Assembly: GCA_964035545.1 (NCBI GenBank)
Contig: OZ037773.1
Coordinates: forward strand, 1,060,751 to 1,124,750
Direction: 5' to 3'
Length of the DNA: 64,000 nt
Origin: Bugula neritina
Taxonomy: Eukaryota > Bryozoa > Gymnolaemata > Cheilostomatida > Bugulidae
Positions 9,901-22,139 of the stretch are shown here, one piece after another; position 1 is the first letter of the stretch; each line of letters opens with the position of its first letter. The translations under genes were made by a program, and so were the position numbers. The notes under the pieces were generated by a model that saw nothing but the letters and a program-made list of their open reading frames with translations, had not been told where the DNA came from and ran no database searches.

Positions 9901-11628
9901 CAGCCTCTGGAAGGTGGCTGGGGCGGAGGTTAACCCGAAAGGCAACACCTTCCACTTCCACAAACCGTCCCGTGTGATGAACACCGCTTTCTCCTGGGCG
10001 TCGGGACTCAGAGGAACTTGCCAATAGCTGCTCAGCAAGTCTAACGTACTGAAGTACTTGCTGCCGGCTAGGGCGTCCAAGGACTCGTCAATACAAGGTA
10101 GAGGGTAGGCGTCCTGTATGGTTACGCTATTGAGTTTGCAGTAATCCACACAGAACCGCCAACTGCCGTCTTTCTTCCAGACCAATACGACTGGCGAGCT
10201 CCACGCACTATGGGCGGGCTCTATGAGGCCGCGGTTCAGAAGATCCCGTACTTGTCGGCTAACCTCCTTCTCTTTTTCCGGCCCCAGCCTGCGCGTGGGT
10301 TGCCGGACAGGGACTGTCCCTGCAGTCAGCGGTATTTCGTGTCTGACAACTCCAGTCAGCCCCACGTCATGATCTCCGCTGCTGAACACATCACCGTAGT
10401 CGCAGAGCAACTTCGCCATCGCTTGGCGTTCTTTGTTGCTCGCGCAGCCGCCACAGGCTGTATCATACAACTCCCGGAGATGTGTTGGGACGGTCCCTCG
10501 CCCCTGAGTAGGGTGTCGAGGGGGTGCCTCGGTCGCATCACCCAGTGACGGGCCCACGTCCTCCTCTTGAACAGAGTGAAAACGGCCCAGCATAGACCCA
10601 GCCGGAAGCTTGAGAGACTCGGTAAAAGGGTTGACGCACTGCACTAAGATCTCCCCTTGCTCAGTCAGCTGATTCAGACTGCTGGCAAGTTGGATCCTTT
10701 CGTGCGCGCCTTCAACTACCCCTAGTCCAGAGATCTGGCTATTGTTCACCCTGCAGTGAATGGTAGCCCGAGAGCGGCCTGGTATGGTACTGTTGCGTAC
10801 CACCTGCACACCTCCCACTAAAGGGCGGCCAAACTTGTCGACGCAGGCGAGTTCTCGCCCGGACATCACCATCGCAGATTTACTAAAATCGATGTGACAT
10901 CCGTGCCGTTTTAGGAATGGCATCCCGAGGATGGCGTCCTCCTTGAGCTGACTGACGATGAACGTCTCTTGGATCATTTGATCGCGGACTCGTTCCGTCA
11001 GCTCAATTATACCATAGAAGGGAAGGCAGGACCTGTCAGCTAGGGTGCCATACTCCCCCTCGTATGGTTCCATCTCACCCCTAACCCAAGCACTGAGGGT
11101 GTCGAAGAGTTGGCGGCTTAAGAGGTTCGTGGTACAGCCTGAATCAATGAGGAAAGTAGCAGCCTTGCCTTCCAGTTTCCCGGCAGGAAAATAGCTGTTC
11201 CCATGGGGCTGCACCTGAACTCTCTCTTCAGGCCTTACTCTCGCAGGGAGTACCTCTCTCGCTTTGGGTCGCGAAGGAGGTCTCTTGGGATGGTGGTAGG
11301 TTGGCCTCGGGGGTGCCGAGGCTAGATTTCCGGCTACCTTTGTTGGCTCCCATCCAGATTCCTGGGCTTGTAGCCCTTCGAATCTGTTTTGGAGGGGCAT
11401 GGAAAAGGTAGCGGCAGGGCGGAGCCCCTTGCTGGTCCGTCGCGGCTGTTGCCACTGTTGGTTGCCAGTACGCAGTACCCGTCTGGGTGACCTGCGTTCC
11501 TTCTTCCCTAGAGGTTTCATCGTCGGCCCGCAGGAGGTGGGAACATCTGCGGGCCGCGGTAGTTTAACCCCGGAGTCAGGAAGGGACAGTACCAGCGGAA
11601 ATGTCCTTGATTTCCGCATTCCTAGCAA
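6955..11628 (-). pseudogene. Pro-pol of family A copy 1, several lesions
   Basis: The domain order is protease (FLIDSGCTTNLL), reverse transcriptase (LIYLDDVIVIS), RNase H (ILDTDAS), integrase with an H-H-C-C zinc region (HKQAHAG...CEFCQ) and D-D-E signatures (VDLVGPMP, HSDQGAQF, VVERNN), then a GPY-type module (KFVGPYVIVE). The frame starts inside the gag end, in -1. Lesions are a TGA at 9319-9321 and a TGA (from CGA) at 9106-9108 in RNase H. There is also a TAA at the 7891 end, a deletion of about 30 bp near 7870, and a 1-base deletion near 7615. Unlike copies 2 and 3, its last segment reads CAG rather than TAG, so the frame stays open to 6955, across the candidate intron donor. Confidence 0.9.
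11562..11568 (-). promoter_or_regulatory. Putative -1 frameshift heptamer GTTAAAC, copy 1
   Basis: The minus strand reads GTTAAAC within the gag/pol overlap, at the same place as in copies 2, 3 and D. Confidence 0.5.
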
Positions 11629-12459
11629 AAACTGACCGTTTCCCCCTGTGGCGGCGCCGGTGGCTGTACGGGCTCAGTGGCGGTACCTACTGGGGTTTGG
11701 GGTGTCAGTGTTGCAATCAGTTTGGCTAGCATGTCTGTCAGTTGAGTGACTTTCGATGCTTTCGCTAACTGAGACACGGCAGCCGCGGCGGAGGTTTCCT
11801 CCTCTCGTCCCGCTGCCGTGTCCGTGCGGTCTACCTCCACTTGGCGATAGCTCCCGCGACTTTTATGCATTTGATTTGCTAGGAGGTAAGCTTCCCCCTC
11901 AGTCAGAGCATCTTCAACGGTGGTGACTCCCCTAGCTAGAAACTGGTGGTGGAGACCCAAATTGTCGACAGATGCTATGAAAGCGTCGAGGGTATACCTC
12001 TCGCGGTTGACTGGGGGCAAGTCGCTGTATGCGATCTGTGCCAGCTTCATGACCGTGGCGGCATGTTCCCGCAGCGGGGTGCGGAGATCACGCCGCAACC
12101 TCTGTAATCGGGCCCTGGCATCTGTAGCAGAGAAGCCGAAGCGGGCCCGCAGAGAAGCAAAGATATTATCGATGTCTACGCCCAGCCCATAAGGCTTGGC
12201 TTTGTCCATTAATGCCATTCTAAGCTTAAGTAGGGCCACCCTAGGCGACGTCCATTACATCGCTAAACTCTTGGATAACTTGTTCCACCTCCTCTTCGCC
12301 CGTAAAGGTGGGCGCCTTTAACCGGTAGCGGTCTTCAGTTAGTTCTCGCGGAACCCTTCGCTCTTCTATTACATGGTTAACAGGCATTGTCTCTACAGCA
12401 TTGTCTACACGCTCACCTTCTACTGCCGGTGGTTGCGTTCCAGCGTTTTCAGTCTCCAT
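11622..12459 (-). pseudogene. Gag of family A copy 1, broken
   Basis: It starts with ATG at 12459 and matches the intact 317-residue Gag of copy 2 (38557-39510). An 11-bp deletion at about 12245, between GG repeats, breaks the frame in the capsid region. A TGG to TAG change at 11622-11624 removes the zinc knuckle, just after ETVSFC. It would have formed the capsid of the element. Confidence 0.88.
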
Positions 12460-12471
12460 CTTGAATGCACT

Positions 12472-12489
12472 ATCCCACCGCTGCCACCA
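12472..12489 (-). other. Primer-binding site, tRNA-Leu type, copy 1
   Basis: The minus strand reads TGGTGGCAGCGGTGGGAT, one base after the LTR. It is complementary to a 3' end ATCCCACCGCTGCCACCA, as found in animal tRNA-Leu (known family pattern, from memory). Confidence 0.78.
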
Positions 12490-12490
12490 C

Positions 12491-12799
12491 TGTTATGTTT
12501 TTCAGAATTAGGGTTGATATGCAATCCAGAGAGTCTAATTACTTGCTATAGAACTGCACCAGGATAAGTCGAGTGAACGAGTATATATTTTAAACACAAT
12601 AATACATTACAAAAATGATACAAATACATTTGACAATTCACACATCTAGACTATTCAGCACTCTAACTTCGACTGACTAACAGCGGGAAAATTATTACTG
12701 CTGCTAACTAATTCGAAGCCGCTAATTGGCTATCAATTGTTCCGGGTCAATTACACGACCCTGTATACTGTGCTGCTGGTAGCTCCACGAGCCACCACA
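12491..12799 (-). repeat. 5' LTR of family A copy 1
   Basis: The 309-bp LTR begins TGTTATG and ends CCACCACA on the plus strand. The primer site lies directly left of it. Confidence 0.92.
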
Positions 12800-13146
12800 A
12801 TATATATATAAAAAAACGGACATAAATAAACTCACAAACAGAAAGAAGAGAAATGTTGTGTACACAAAAGCATATATATAATAAGGTAGACAGAGTGGTC
12901 AAACACACAGTTGGTCAACTACAGAGAGAGAGGGTGCTATACAGCACACAGACCAATGACCGGGGGAACTCGTCATTTACGCGACGACAATGTAGTCCAC
13001 CGAGAAGGTGCCTTTAACAGGCATGCTTATTGGGTAGGCTCTCACTCCTGTAGTGAGCGTGATCTGTGCCGAGCTTGTCGGGCACGTAGCCTCCGTTTCA
13101 ATCGCCCCACCGAGTCTTTCAGTTGGTATAGGCCTGTCGTTGTATC
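12800..13146 (-). pseudogene. Element G relic: 3' untranslated part and ORF3 end
   Basis: With copy 1 removed, this continues the 3' internal region of element G. At about 13060-13146 the minus strand resembles the C-terminal ORF3 segment of family A, including the stretch around the conserved LVKRLGGAIET-like basic helix. Sequence shared with 5945-6030 includes the GGCA(C/T)GTA block. It is cut at 13147 by a MITE. Confidence 0.5.
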
Positions 13147-13900
13147 CACAGGATAGTTAAGGGCAACCTTTTAGCTGCAACTGCTTTGCTGAGGTTTGCA
13201 TTGTAATCATATAAGAATTCAGTACCAGTAAAATAAAATCTCACCTAATTGTGCTAGAGTCAAAATTTAAAAACTATGTTGTAGATGTTTTTTTCCCCAG
13301 TGCAACTTTTTTGGAAATTTTAATTTTCATTTTTTTTGCAAAGTTATAGACAAAAAACTGCCCAATTTTGGCCAATTTTGCCTGGAAAGCTGACTTTTCA
13401 GTACCAGTAAAATATCTCAGCAGCAAAAGATGATATCTGAATAAAAATTGCACTGCTGGAATCCTGAGATATTTCTCCAGGGTAATTTTTTTCATTTTCC
13501 ATTAACTCTGCTAGATTGCCCATAAATTGGTGATTTATACACTGAAAATGCCATATTTTTTCATAAGAAACTAGCAGCGCGCAGCACTTCACGCTTCAAT
13601 GAGCACGTAGGGATGAGAAGATATTGGCGCGTACATAATAATTACAGGCTTGCTAACTGGCAGGCTATTATGAATAGCTCGCATTGTACTTTGTTTATGT
13701 AGCATCCATAATGGAATGTTGATAGATAACGCAGCCCTAATGAAGGTTGCTGCTCATTGGCTGTAGTTTATTCTTAGGCTAAACAAATGCAAGTAGGCAA
13801 CACGCATGCCACCCGCAGAGCAATATTATTCAAGAACCTGAACTACATTTTGAGAGAAATTTATGGTATTCTTAGTAAGGATGCCCTTAACTATCCTGTG
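13147..13900. mobile_element. MITE with 19-bp terminal inverted repeats, copy 1
   Basis: The ends read CACAGGATAGTTAAGGGCA and TGCCCTTAACTATCCTGTG, perfect inverted repeats. The interior aligns with 50300-51054, with many substitutions. No transposase frame is present. The flanks TC...TC do not give the TA duplication seen at the second copy. A TA-rich microsatellite starts directly after it. Confidence 0.85.

Positions 13901-13902
<2 letters not shown>

Positions 13903-13989
<87 letters not shown>
13903..13989. repeat. AT dinucleotide microsatellite
   Basis: About 43 uninterrupted AT units sit immediately beside the MITE end. The Ile-Tyr open frames across it are artefacts of the repeat. 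Confidence 0.97.
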
Positions 13990-13990
<1 letters not shown>

Positions 13991-14279
13991 TCTCTCTATA
14001 TACACTCTTTCTTTATATACACTCTCCCATATAAACACTACCATATTCATTTGAACAGACCACATAGTCCACACTTACACTATGATGTGTCTTACTATGG
14101 CTAACCTCCTTCGCTAAAGGGCTGAACCGATCCTCCTGGCTATTGCTGGTATATTTATATAATATTTATATATGAATTTAAAAAATGAAAATATTTGATA
14201 ACAAAGCTTATCATACACACAGAATAAAATTTTATTATATGATATATTATCTACTTGTTATGTTTACTCTCAACAGGTG
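13990..14279. other. AT-rich spacer, nothing recognised
   Basis: Low-complexity TATATACACTCT runs are followed by unique AT-rich sequence. No gene or repeat was recognised. Confidence 0.4.
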
Positions 14280-15060
14280 ATAGCCCGCTCCCTCAGCGGC
14301 CCCACCTTCGACCTTGAGGGTATGTGAGCGAGTCTCGCTTCTAGAGACTGTGCGAGTGCTTCCAACAGTTCCACTACCATGTCGGTCACCTGGCGCGACC
14401 TTAGAGGCGGTCGAAGACTTGATAGTGGCGACAGCTATGCAGGTCGCTGTTCAAGTCTCGCTATAAGTAGTTGCTATCTCTGCTTAAACTTGACGAGACG
14501 CTGCACGGCTCCTGTGTATCAGATGGGCCAACAAATAGGCCTCACTTTCACGTGTGCATCTTTAACCATCGCTACTTCTCTTGCCAGAAACTGGTGATGG
14601 AGACCTAGGTCACTAACCACCTGCACAAAAGTGTCGAAGGTGTGCTGCTCACGGGTAACGGGTGACAGGTCACTATGCGCAGTTTGCGCTAATCGTTTAA
14701 CTGTGGTAGCATGTTCTCGCAGGGAGGTGCCCGGGTTGCGCCGCAACTCTTGCGAGCGGACTCGGGGGTCCATAGGGGAAATGCCAAATCGAGTCCGTAA
14801 TGCAACAAAAATGCTGTTGATGTCAGGTCCCAACCCGCATAAGGTGTGACCTAATCTGCCAAAGCCAGCTGCAATTTCAGCAGGGCAATTGAGCAGGTGG
14901 CCATTGAGTAACGGCTACCACATCTCTGAACTATTGAATGAATTGTTCTATGCCCTCATTGTCAGTGAAGACAGGGGCCTTTAGACGATACCTGTCACCA
15001 GGTAGTTCCTGTGGGCTTCCTCGCTCCGTGGCACCAAATATCTACTACTACTGCCCAAGA
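14280..15060 (-). pseudogene. Gypsy gag relic (family A-like)
   Basis: Minus-strand fragments align in order with family A Gag: a DRYRLKAP-like start near 15000, a FIQ-F-DVV-TQWPP segment, then residues 14519-14833 (LRTRFGISPMDPRVRSQELR, LREHATTVKRLAQTAHSDL), then a short KVTDMVVELL segment near 14390. Stops and frameshifts occur throughout. The same relic recurs in part at 56159-56370. Confidence 0.75.
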
Positions 15061-17068
15061 CGGCTTTGGGCGGCAGAAGGCATTGCTTATATACACAGAG
15101 TGGATGCCGATTGAATGACGCAGATTTCGGCAGTGTCATCCGTAGTTATTCATCGGGCACCGCATAAACATGCGGCAAGGGTTTGCAAAGTTGTCGTCCT
15201 TAACGTTTGGTTTCAACATAATCTATAGTCATGTTTAGCAGGTGGTACTGGGAGGTATACTTCTTCTAACCATTGCAATATCTGTCTCTGGCAAAAACAA
15301 TTGTTAATTTAGCAGGGTTATGGATTTCATTAAACAAATTTGTTGAGGTTTTTTTTAACTTTACCTTTGCTTGAATAATAGTGTTCAAAGTTTTATTTTG
15401 AGTAAAGGCAATGAGCATTGAGTTTTTTATTAGTACAATAAGTAGTCGTCTGTAAAGGTATTGTGGGTGGTTCTTAGTAACATTGTTGTGATAGTAGAAA
15501 GAAAAACTTTGAGGTTCAAGAAATGGAAAGAGGCAGAAGTCCAAGCTGCTATGCATGAAGAAGTGCAAAGGCTGAATACTGCAGGCAAATTTATTCAAGA
15601 ATAGTTTGCAGTCAAACAGTTGCCTACAACTAAAATATCATTGAAATGAAAAGAGATAATCATCAACTTCATACTTTTAGTAAGACGAATGCATAAAATT
15701 ATTGCCATTTCAAAGAGATTTGCGCTTGAATTGTGTATGGGTATATATTTATGTGGTGTACTGGTTAGCACTTGCTTGGAAAATGGGGGTCTTGGGTTCC
15801 AACCCTAGCGAGGGTGGAGAGTGGGTTTCTAAAAGTTTGTAACTTTGCTACATCTTGTTAATAAACTAGTTTATCTGCATACAATGTATAACTTATAGTT
15901 TGATTTTTCTTCATCTTCAATTATACAACTTGTATTTGTTTTGTTTACTGTTACTTTTTGTTGGGTTATGATGAACTTTTCTATTCTTCCTCAGATGTAT
16001 TGTTCTGTATAAATAACTTAGTTTTGTTTTGATAAAAAAGCTCAACAACAGTTTTACGAAGTATATATATATTAGTACCAAACACAATTGCTGCATTAAC
16101 TTCTATCAACTGTTAATCTGTTTATGTATTTGTACAAATCAATTTTTATTATTATTTTAATGACAGCAATTTTAGTTGCTGTCATTTTTGCTAATTTTCA
16201 ATATGCTATATTGTTCAGAAGGTTGCTCAAATATTCAACGCACTCATTAGATAGTGTTGGAAACCATGTTTAATATGGATTTCAGTGATCAATTGTATGA
16301 TTTCAACTTTAAGTTTGGGAGGTACGTTTCATGAGTTTCAAATAAAAGTATCTGCATCAAGGTATGCATAAAACTGTTACCAATTTATTGATCATTTTTT
16401 TGGTACAGAGCGTAAAATGATATTGTAGTCATTTTGAACAATACATGCAATGAAACAGGAAAAAAACATGAAGCAAATCACAATCTCAAAAAACAAATAG
16501 TTTCAATAGCGAAATAATCTACAGAGTAAAAACATCAAATTCCAAATGCATTTCTTGGTATAAAGAAATTTGGCAGTTAGGGGAGAGAACGTCAACACAC
16601 CCAATATCTATTTTGTTTCTTCAGTGAAAATCAGTGAGATTTTATCAACAGCTAAAGTATCTGCAAACACACAGTGAAACTCTCATCTCGCTCTTTTGGA
16701 GTCTCCTGTATTCTCATTATTTAGGAGTTTGTTTTCTGCAAATGACAATAATGTTATTTTAAACTAACGTAACACACCCACCAATCAGAAACAATTGCTT
16801 AATAACACATTTTGTGCACAGGCTCCATAAAAAAATTTGCCAAGAGAAATAGTTGCATTGAATAAAACTCCAACTATAAATTAATGCAAACCACAAATAA
16901 TCCCGGAAGGGCATTCATTCACTTAATGAGCAGTCATGGAAACGCAGTGTAGAGTTGAGCTGGTTGAAAGTTTGAAGCCTAATGTTACATGTTTACATTT
17001 GAATGGAGCCAACTGTACCAGTGAGAACAATACTGTTAAAAAGTTGATAAACGCAAATTTAATTAACT
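15061..17068. repeat. Dispersed 2-kb repeat, copy x
   Basis: About 15000-15386 matches 54984-55364, and 15390-17068 matches 56461-58138, at high identity. No long ORF is present. It carries a tRNA-like promoter segment at 15754-15804. The repeat is continuous with the gag relic on its left in both places, so they were copied together. Its class is unknown. Confidence 0.8.
15754..15825 (+). repeat. tRNA-derived SINE-like segment, copy 1
   Basis: TGGTGTACTGGTTAGC (15754-15769) fits an RNA polymerase III A box and GGGTTCCAACC (15794-15804) a B box, 25 bases apart, as in tRNA genes and tRNA-derived SINEs. The region between them does not fold as a clean tRNA. A matching copy lies at 56828-56878. 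Confidence 0.6.
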
Positions 17069-17605
17069 AAAGATCATGATAATTTCAGTAAATAATTTGA
17101 CTGTAATATCAATTGGTTTTATTTCAAATCAATTACAAACATTGCACATAAATATAGAAGTGTCCGAACTTAAAAGTTGCTTACAAAAGTGGAGGAATAC
17201 TTATGAAGAAGTTCAGTAGATATTAATAATGAGGATACTGAAATGAGATCAATGAGACAATGAAAGCTTGACAATCCGAAACTAAATGAGACAAAATAGG
17301 TTGGATTAAGGCCACACTAAAAAAATTTTCAAATTTTAAAATTATGCCACTTGATCGAAATGAGTGAAACTCAAGTGACCAATCACATTTGCCCAATTGC
17401 GGTGGTATAGATATTAATACATGTTTGAGCCTCGTTCACCTGTCTCAGTGATGCACCATTAATTTTTTGGACGATTAGAACAAAACTCAAAGGCAGGCTA
17501 GTTGAACAGTATAAGCCAAGTAGATGATCTATGATGGTAGGCAATTGAATATCGTTTGTTTTCAACAGTTCGTCATCCTTCTATTGTTGCTGAGGTGTTA
17601 TATAT
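17069..17605. other. AT-rich spacer, nothing recognised
   Basis: No coding sequence or repeat was recognised. The short frames here lack protein-like composition. Confidence 0.4.
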
Positions 17606-18044
17606 TGTGGTGATTTATGATGTATCGGAAAGGCAACTCTTGTAATTACTCTTCTACTCTGATACATGTGCATTGTCTAGAATACGATAAGCTACACTTG
17701 GCCTATTACTACCTACATTGTTACGCTACCTCTCTGAACAATGAATGGGATCAACCAATTAGAAAGGAACTAATGATCATACTATCATACGATCATTAGC
17801 AACTTGCATCAGTAGCTGCAGTTAATGCTTTGGGATAGAGGTAATGGTGTAAGATCACTAGCAGCGTGCATGAGCAGTTGGATAGTAGCGCTTGGTTAGT
17901 TAGGTTGCATGCTTAGCATTTGCCACGTTATGTAATTCTTCACAGTTATGTATTGTATTTCACTCATGTATAATTCGTATTGAAAAGACGCTATCAATAC
18001 TTGACGTCGGCGGTTATAGGCTTTAGTCTTAAAAATTTAGAACA
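17606..18044 (+). repeat. 5' LTR of element H
   Basis: Its first 130 bases match 23293-23425. It ends one base before a TGGTGGCAC primer-site relic. Confidence 0.75.
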
Positions 18045-18066
18045 ATGGTGGCACAATAGAAACTTT

Positions 18067-18880
18067 TGAAGGCTAATGCACCTGGTCAAAGAGTAAGAGT
18101 ATAACTAGTGACGATGAAGGAGACATCATCTGTCTAGAGCAGATCAAACCGGCAGCTGTAGAGGATGTCATAGGTGGCCAGCGCCGTCTATGACCAGGTA
18201 TTATTTGCAGGCTCCCACCGTCTGCGGAGAAGATGTGGAGCAGTTTATTGCTGAGTTTAGCAATGTGGCAGCCAGCTGCGGTCAAGCCTGACGGGATCGG
18301 CCAGAATGGCGACAACATCTTTGAGAGCCTGATTTGGTCTCACCACTTGAGATGCGCATGTACAAATCTAAGGGCTTAGGAGAGATCTCAAGACTCCCTT
18401 GCATGAGCACGCAACCAAAGTGAAACAGCTGGCGCAGAAGCTTGCCGGCAGAAGGTCGGAAGAGTTCAGCACTAGAGGCGTTCTCCAGTCGGTCAACATC
18501 GGCTTGAAAAGGCACGTGCTGGTAGCCAAAGTTGATACGATGAAATAAGCGTTTCGGCTTGGGAATGCCTATTTCCAAGCCCCCAGCGCATGCCGCACTA
18601 GTGTGAATGCGCGGCAGGTAAAAGTCACCGATGGGTTATCGCCAACGTTAGCTGCTGCGGCAGCCCATGTAGCCACGACAGCAGCTGGAAAAACCGGCTT
18701 AACCGCGAGAGTGGTCGGAGAGTTGTTGGCCAAAATTTGTCGCTGGCTTCAACAACAGTCAGTTGAACAGCCTGCTATGCCACCGACAGCTGCCGCCAGC
18801 AGACGCACCCCTGTTTGTTGGAGTTGTGGTAGTAGAAGACATCTTTTGACGAGCTGTTTCGACGGTTGAAGAAAGCAGTT
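18067..18880 (+). pseudogene. Gag relic of element H
   Basis: Scattered frames match family C Gag (63320 onward and 53507-54241): the EDVEQFIAEFSNVAA stretch near 18225, the GNAYFQAPSA-like stretch near 18570, and a C-x2-C-type zinc knuckle start (CWSCGSRRHLLTSC) near 18820. Stops and frame changes occur throughout. Confidence 0.75.
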
Positions 18881-21800
18881 GAACCTGGATGGCCCACCCT
18901 AGATTCCGGCAACCGTGGGCGTCAAGTTAACTCTTTGGGACCAAGGCCCAGGCCCAAACCCTACAAGGTGAGGAAGCGGCCTTCAGGAGAATGGCAAGCC
19001 CAAGGAGTCAGCAGACTGCAAGGTTTGCTGAAACCTCCAGCTTTGTCACTCAAAAATTGCTTTGAGGGATTGCAGGAGGAAGAAGTATACGAGGAGTGGG
19101 AGCAGGAACAAGATTTCACTCGGCCTGCCACAAGACCTCGGAAACCCCCTCGCAATCGTAAAGTGCAGGTGCATTCCAAACTCCATACACATGAAGTGTA
19201 GCCTCCAGAGATGAGATGCTCAGTGAGCGCTCAGCCATGTGGTTGCAGTTATTTCCTGCCCGGCAAACGTGCCGGCAAAGCTGCAACATTCCTGTTGGAC
19301 ACTGGGTGTACTACTAATCTCCTGAGCTGTTTTTACACACCCAATGCAAAAGACAGAGCTAACCTGGAGCCATATGAAAGGAACACCACATGTTGGTGGA
19401 CAGGTTGTGTATTCTATTCTCTGGCAAGAGTGAGCTGACAGGTCAAGTCTGTGATCAGGTGATCAGCGAGACCTTCATCGTCAGTCAGCTGACGGAAGAT
19501 GCCATCTTGCGAACGCTTTTCCTGACGAAACACAAGTGCTACATTAACCTTAACAAGTTAGTGGTGATGTTGGCCAGGCGTGAGCTTGCAGGCAGGCGTT
19601 CAGCAGACCCTTGGTGGGGTGAGTGCAGCTAGTGCGGCGTTGCACCATTCCTGGGGGCTTCAAGGCTACAGTTTGCTGCAGAGTGAACTGTAGGAAAACC
19701 TCTGACTTAGGAGTGGTGAAAGGGGCACTTGGAGGTGTCCAGCTCGGGAGCAGCCTAAATCAGCTGAACAAGTGTGAGGAGTTTTTGGTACAGTATGTGA
19801 ATCTTTTTGCACAGCCGGTGGAGTTGCCGGCTAGTTCGTTAGTGAGGAAGCTTCACTTCGTGCAAGAGGAAGATGTGAGGTCCCACACGGAGACGGCGGA
19901 GGTGACCTGTGGGGTACCCACTATGAACCGCAGGGGGCAGGTGCCTGAACACTTGGTAGCTTTGTACGAAAATGCTGGCGATGACCGTGGGAGTAACAGG
20001 GAATGCCATGTAGTGGCACATTTACTCTCTGAGTACAAAGATGTGTTCAGTCATGGCGACCATGACATGGGCCTGACTAAAGCTATCAGTCATGAGATAC
20101 GCTTGGCGGTGAAGACGGGGCTTATTCAATGGCCAACCAGCCGATTAGGTTCTGAGAAGAAAAAGGAAGTTAGTGGTCAGGTGCAAGACCTTCTCAGCCG
20201 GGAGGTGATTGAGCCACCCCATAGTGCTTGGAGCTCTCCAGTTGTCCTGGTTTAGAAAAAGGATGGCAGCTGGAGGCTTTACGTAGATTATTGCAAACTA
20301 AACGGTGTAACTATTTATGATGCTTACTCTCTTCCGAGCATTGATGAGTTGTTGGATGCCTTAGCTAGTAGCAAATTTTTCAATACGGTAGATTTGCTGA
20401 GCGGATACTGGCAAGTGCCCCTGAGCCCTGATGCACAGGACAAAGCTGCATTTAAAATGCAGAATGGGCTATAGAAGTGGGAGGTGCTGCCGTTTGAACT
20501 TACATCCGCTCCAGTCACCTTTCAGCGACTTATGGAGCAAGTTCGCAGTGAGCTACACTGAAAGACATTGTTCATCTACGTTGATGATATCATTGTCTTT
20601 TCTCCCGCTTCTGACACTCATTTCAGTCAGCTAAGAGAAGTGTGCGACAGACTCGGGGTTGCCAGTCTAAAGATCAAGCCCTCTAAGTGTGCATTGTTGC
20701 AGCAAGAAGTTAAGTACCTAGACCATGTAGTTGGCCAGGACAAAGTCGCGACAGACCCTGAAAAGGTCTGAGCTGTGAGAAACTAGGTTGTCCCATTGGA
20801 CCTCACTGAATTTCAAGCATTTTTGGGGTTGATAGGGTACCACAGGCAGTATATACTCGACTTTACAGAAATTGCTCAGCCGTTGAATCGGCTGACAGTG
20901 GACGTATGCAGAGCAGCGAGCATTAGAGCATCTCAAGAATTGCCGGATGGCGACACCTATCTTGGCGTACCCTGATTCAGCAAAAGAGTACATTTTGGAC
21001 ACTGATGTGGGAGCTGTGCTTTTTCAGGCCCAGAATGGTCCAAGGTGGTGGTGGCTTACTAGAAAAAAACTATGTCGGCCCATGAAAAGAGCTACTGCAC
21101 CACCAGGAAAGAGGTTTTGGCAGTAGTTAAGGCGGTTAAGCATTTTAGACCGTATCTGTATGAGCGGATGTTCAGGCTTCGAACGTATCATGCATTCTTG
21201 ATATGGTTGTGCAGACGAGCTGAACTTTATAGTCAAGTTGCGCATTTGCTTGAGATCCTGGCTGAGTTTTCTTACCGAATCCAGCACGGATCCGGAAAAA
21301 AACACGGTAATGTTGATGGATTGAACCGGCGGCGTAGAGAGAACTGTAAGCAATGCTTAAACATTGAGCCCAGGGATGGTGGAGCTTCTCGCTCGAACAT
21401 GAAAGAGCAAATAGGGACAGCAGGTGTATACAGCTGAGAAAAAGGCCAACTCCGGTCAGAGGCCTCCTCCTCCTCTTTTGTGTGAGCAGCAATGGCGATT
21501 GAGGAGTGATCCTCCCTTGTATAAAGAATGGGACTGGGTCTGGATAATCAGTCACTACCAGCGGTGCGGGCAGGCGGCTAAGTTACGGCCAAAGTTCGTG
21601 GGTCGTAATTGTGTGACTGAGGTCATGCTCAAGTACACGTATAAAGCAGATCGATTGGGTCAAGTGTCAATCCAAAACGAGGCTCGCCTGTAGCCATTTT
21701 GAGTAAGCCCTGATGCATCAGGGCAGAATCCTCCACTCCTGAAGCCTACGTGCCGTCTGACAGTGAGGGGATAGGCTAGGCCACACAGGATATTAAAGGT
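18866..21800 (+). pseudogene. Pro-pol relic of element H, integrase core deleted
   Basis: The protease signature FLLDTGCTTNLLS lies near 19290. Reverse transcriptase runs from about 20040 to 20770 with the YVDD box at 20577-20588. RNase H (ILDTD) is near 20995 and the RNase H end near 21300. At about 21440 the frame jumps from GQLRSE straight to EQQWRLRSDPPLYK, which in element E are separated by the whole integrase core. The GPY-like module (KFVGRNCVTEV) and the Pol end follow. At least ten stops or shifts are visible. It is unlikely to have any activity. Confidence 0.85.
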
Positions 21801-22139
21801 TTTAGTGCAGAATCCGGAAGAGGCGGCCAAAGAGCCGGCAGTAATTGAACGTTGTATTCCCCAGTGGTGTATACACTAAATTAGTTGGGGTGCTCAGCAG
21901 GGGCGGAGCCAACTCACAGGCTGAAGGAGCTGTTATGTAATCACTATTGCTGTGTAGGGTTACCCTTTTCAATTGTAACTATTGAAGTGACAGCACGTCT
22001 TCGTGACCATTGGCAGCTACGAGCCTTAAACAGACAGTATGACTGACACTGTGACCCATTTGGAGAGCAAGTTCATTAGGGAAGTTCTGTTATTTTATTA
22101 GAATTTAGCCTAGTAGCCAAATTCAGTCTTACTTTATCA

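Larger units (their letters stand above)
5328..12799 (-). mobile_element. Ty3/gypsy element, family A copy 1
   Basis: LTRs lie at 5328-5635 and 12491-12799, and both flanks are ATAT (5324-5327, 12800-12803), a 4-bp target duplication. The LTRs differ at about eight positions. The order on the minus strand is LTR, tRNA-Leu primer site, gag, pro-pol, ORF3, hairpin and polypurine tract, LTR. Every gene is broken (stops, small deletions), so the copy cannot act alone. It inserted into the 3' internal region of the older element G, whose remains continue at 12800. Confidence 0.93.

Noticed and set aside
13787-14104. Open frame with long Ile-Tyr runs
   Set aside because: It is only the AT microsatellite read as codons.
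15754-15825. Functional tRNA gene
   Set aside because: A and B boxes are present, but acceptor and anticodon stems do not pair cleanly, and the segment recurs inside a longer repeat.
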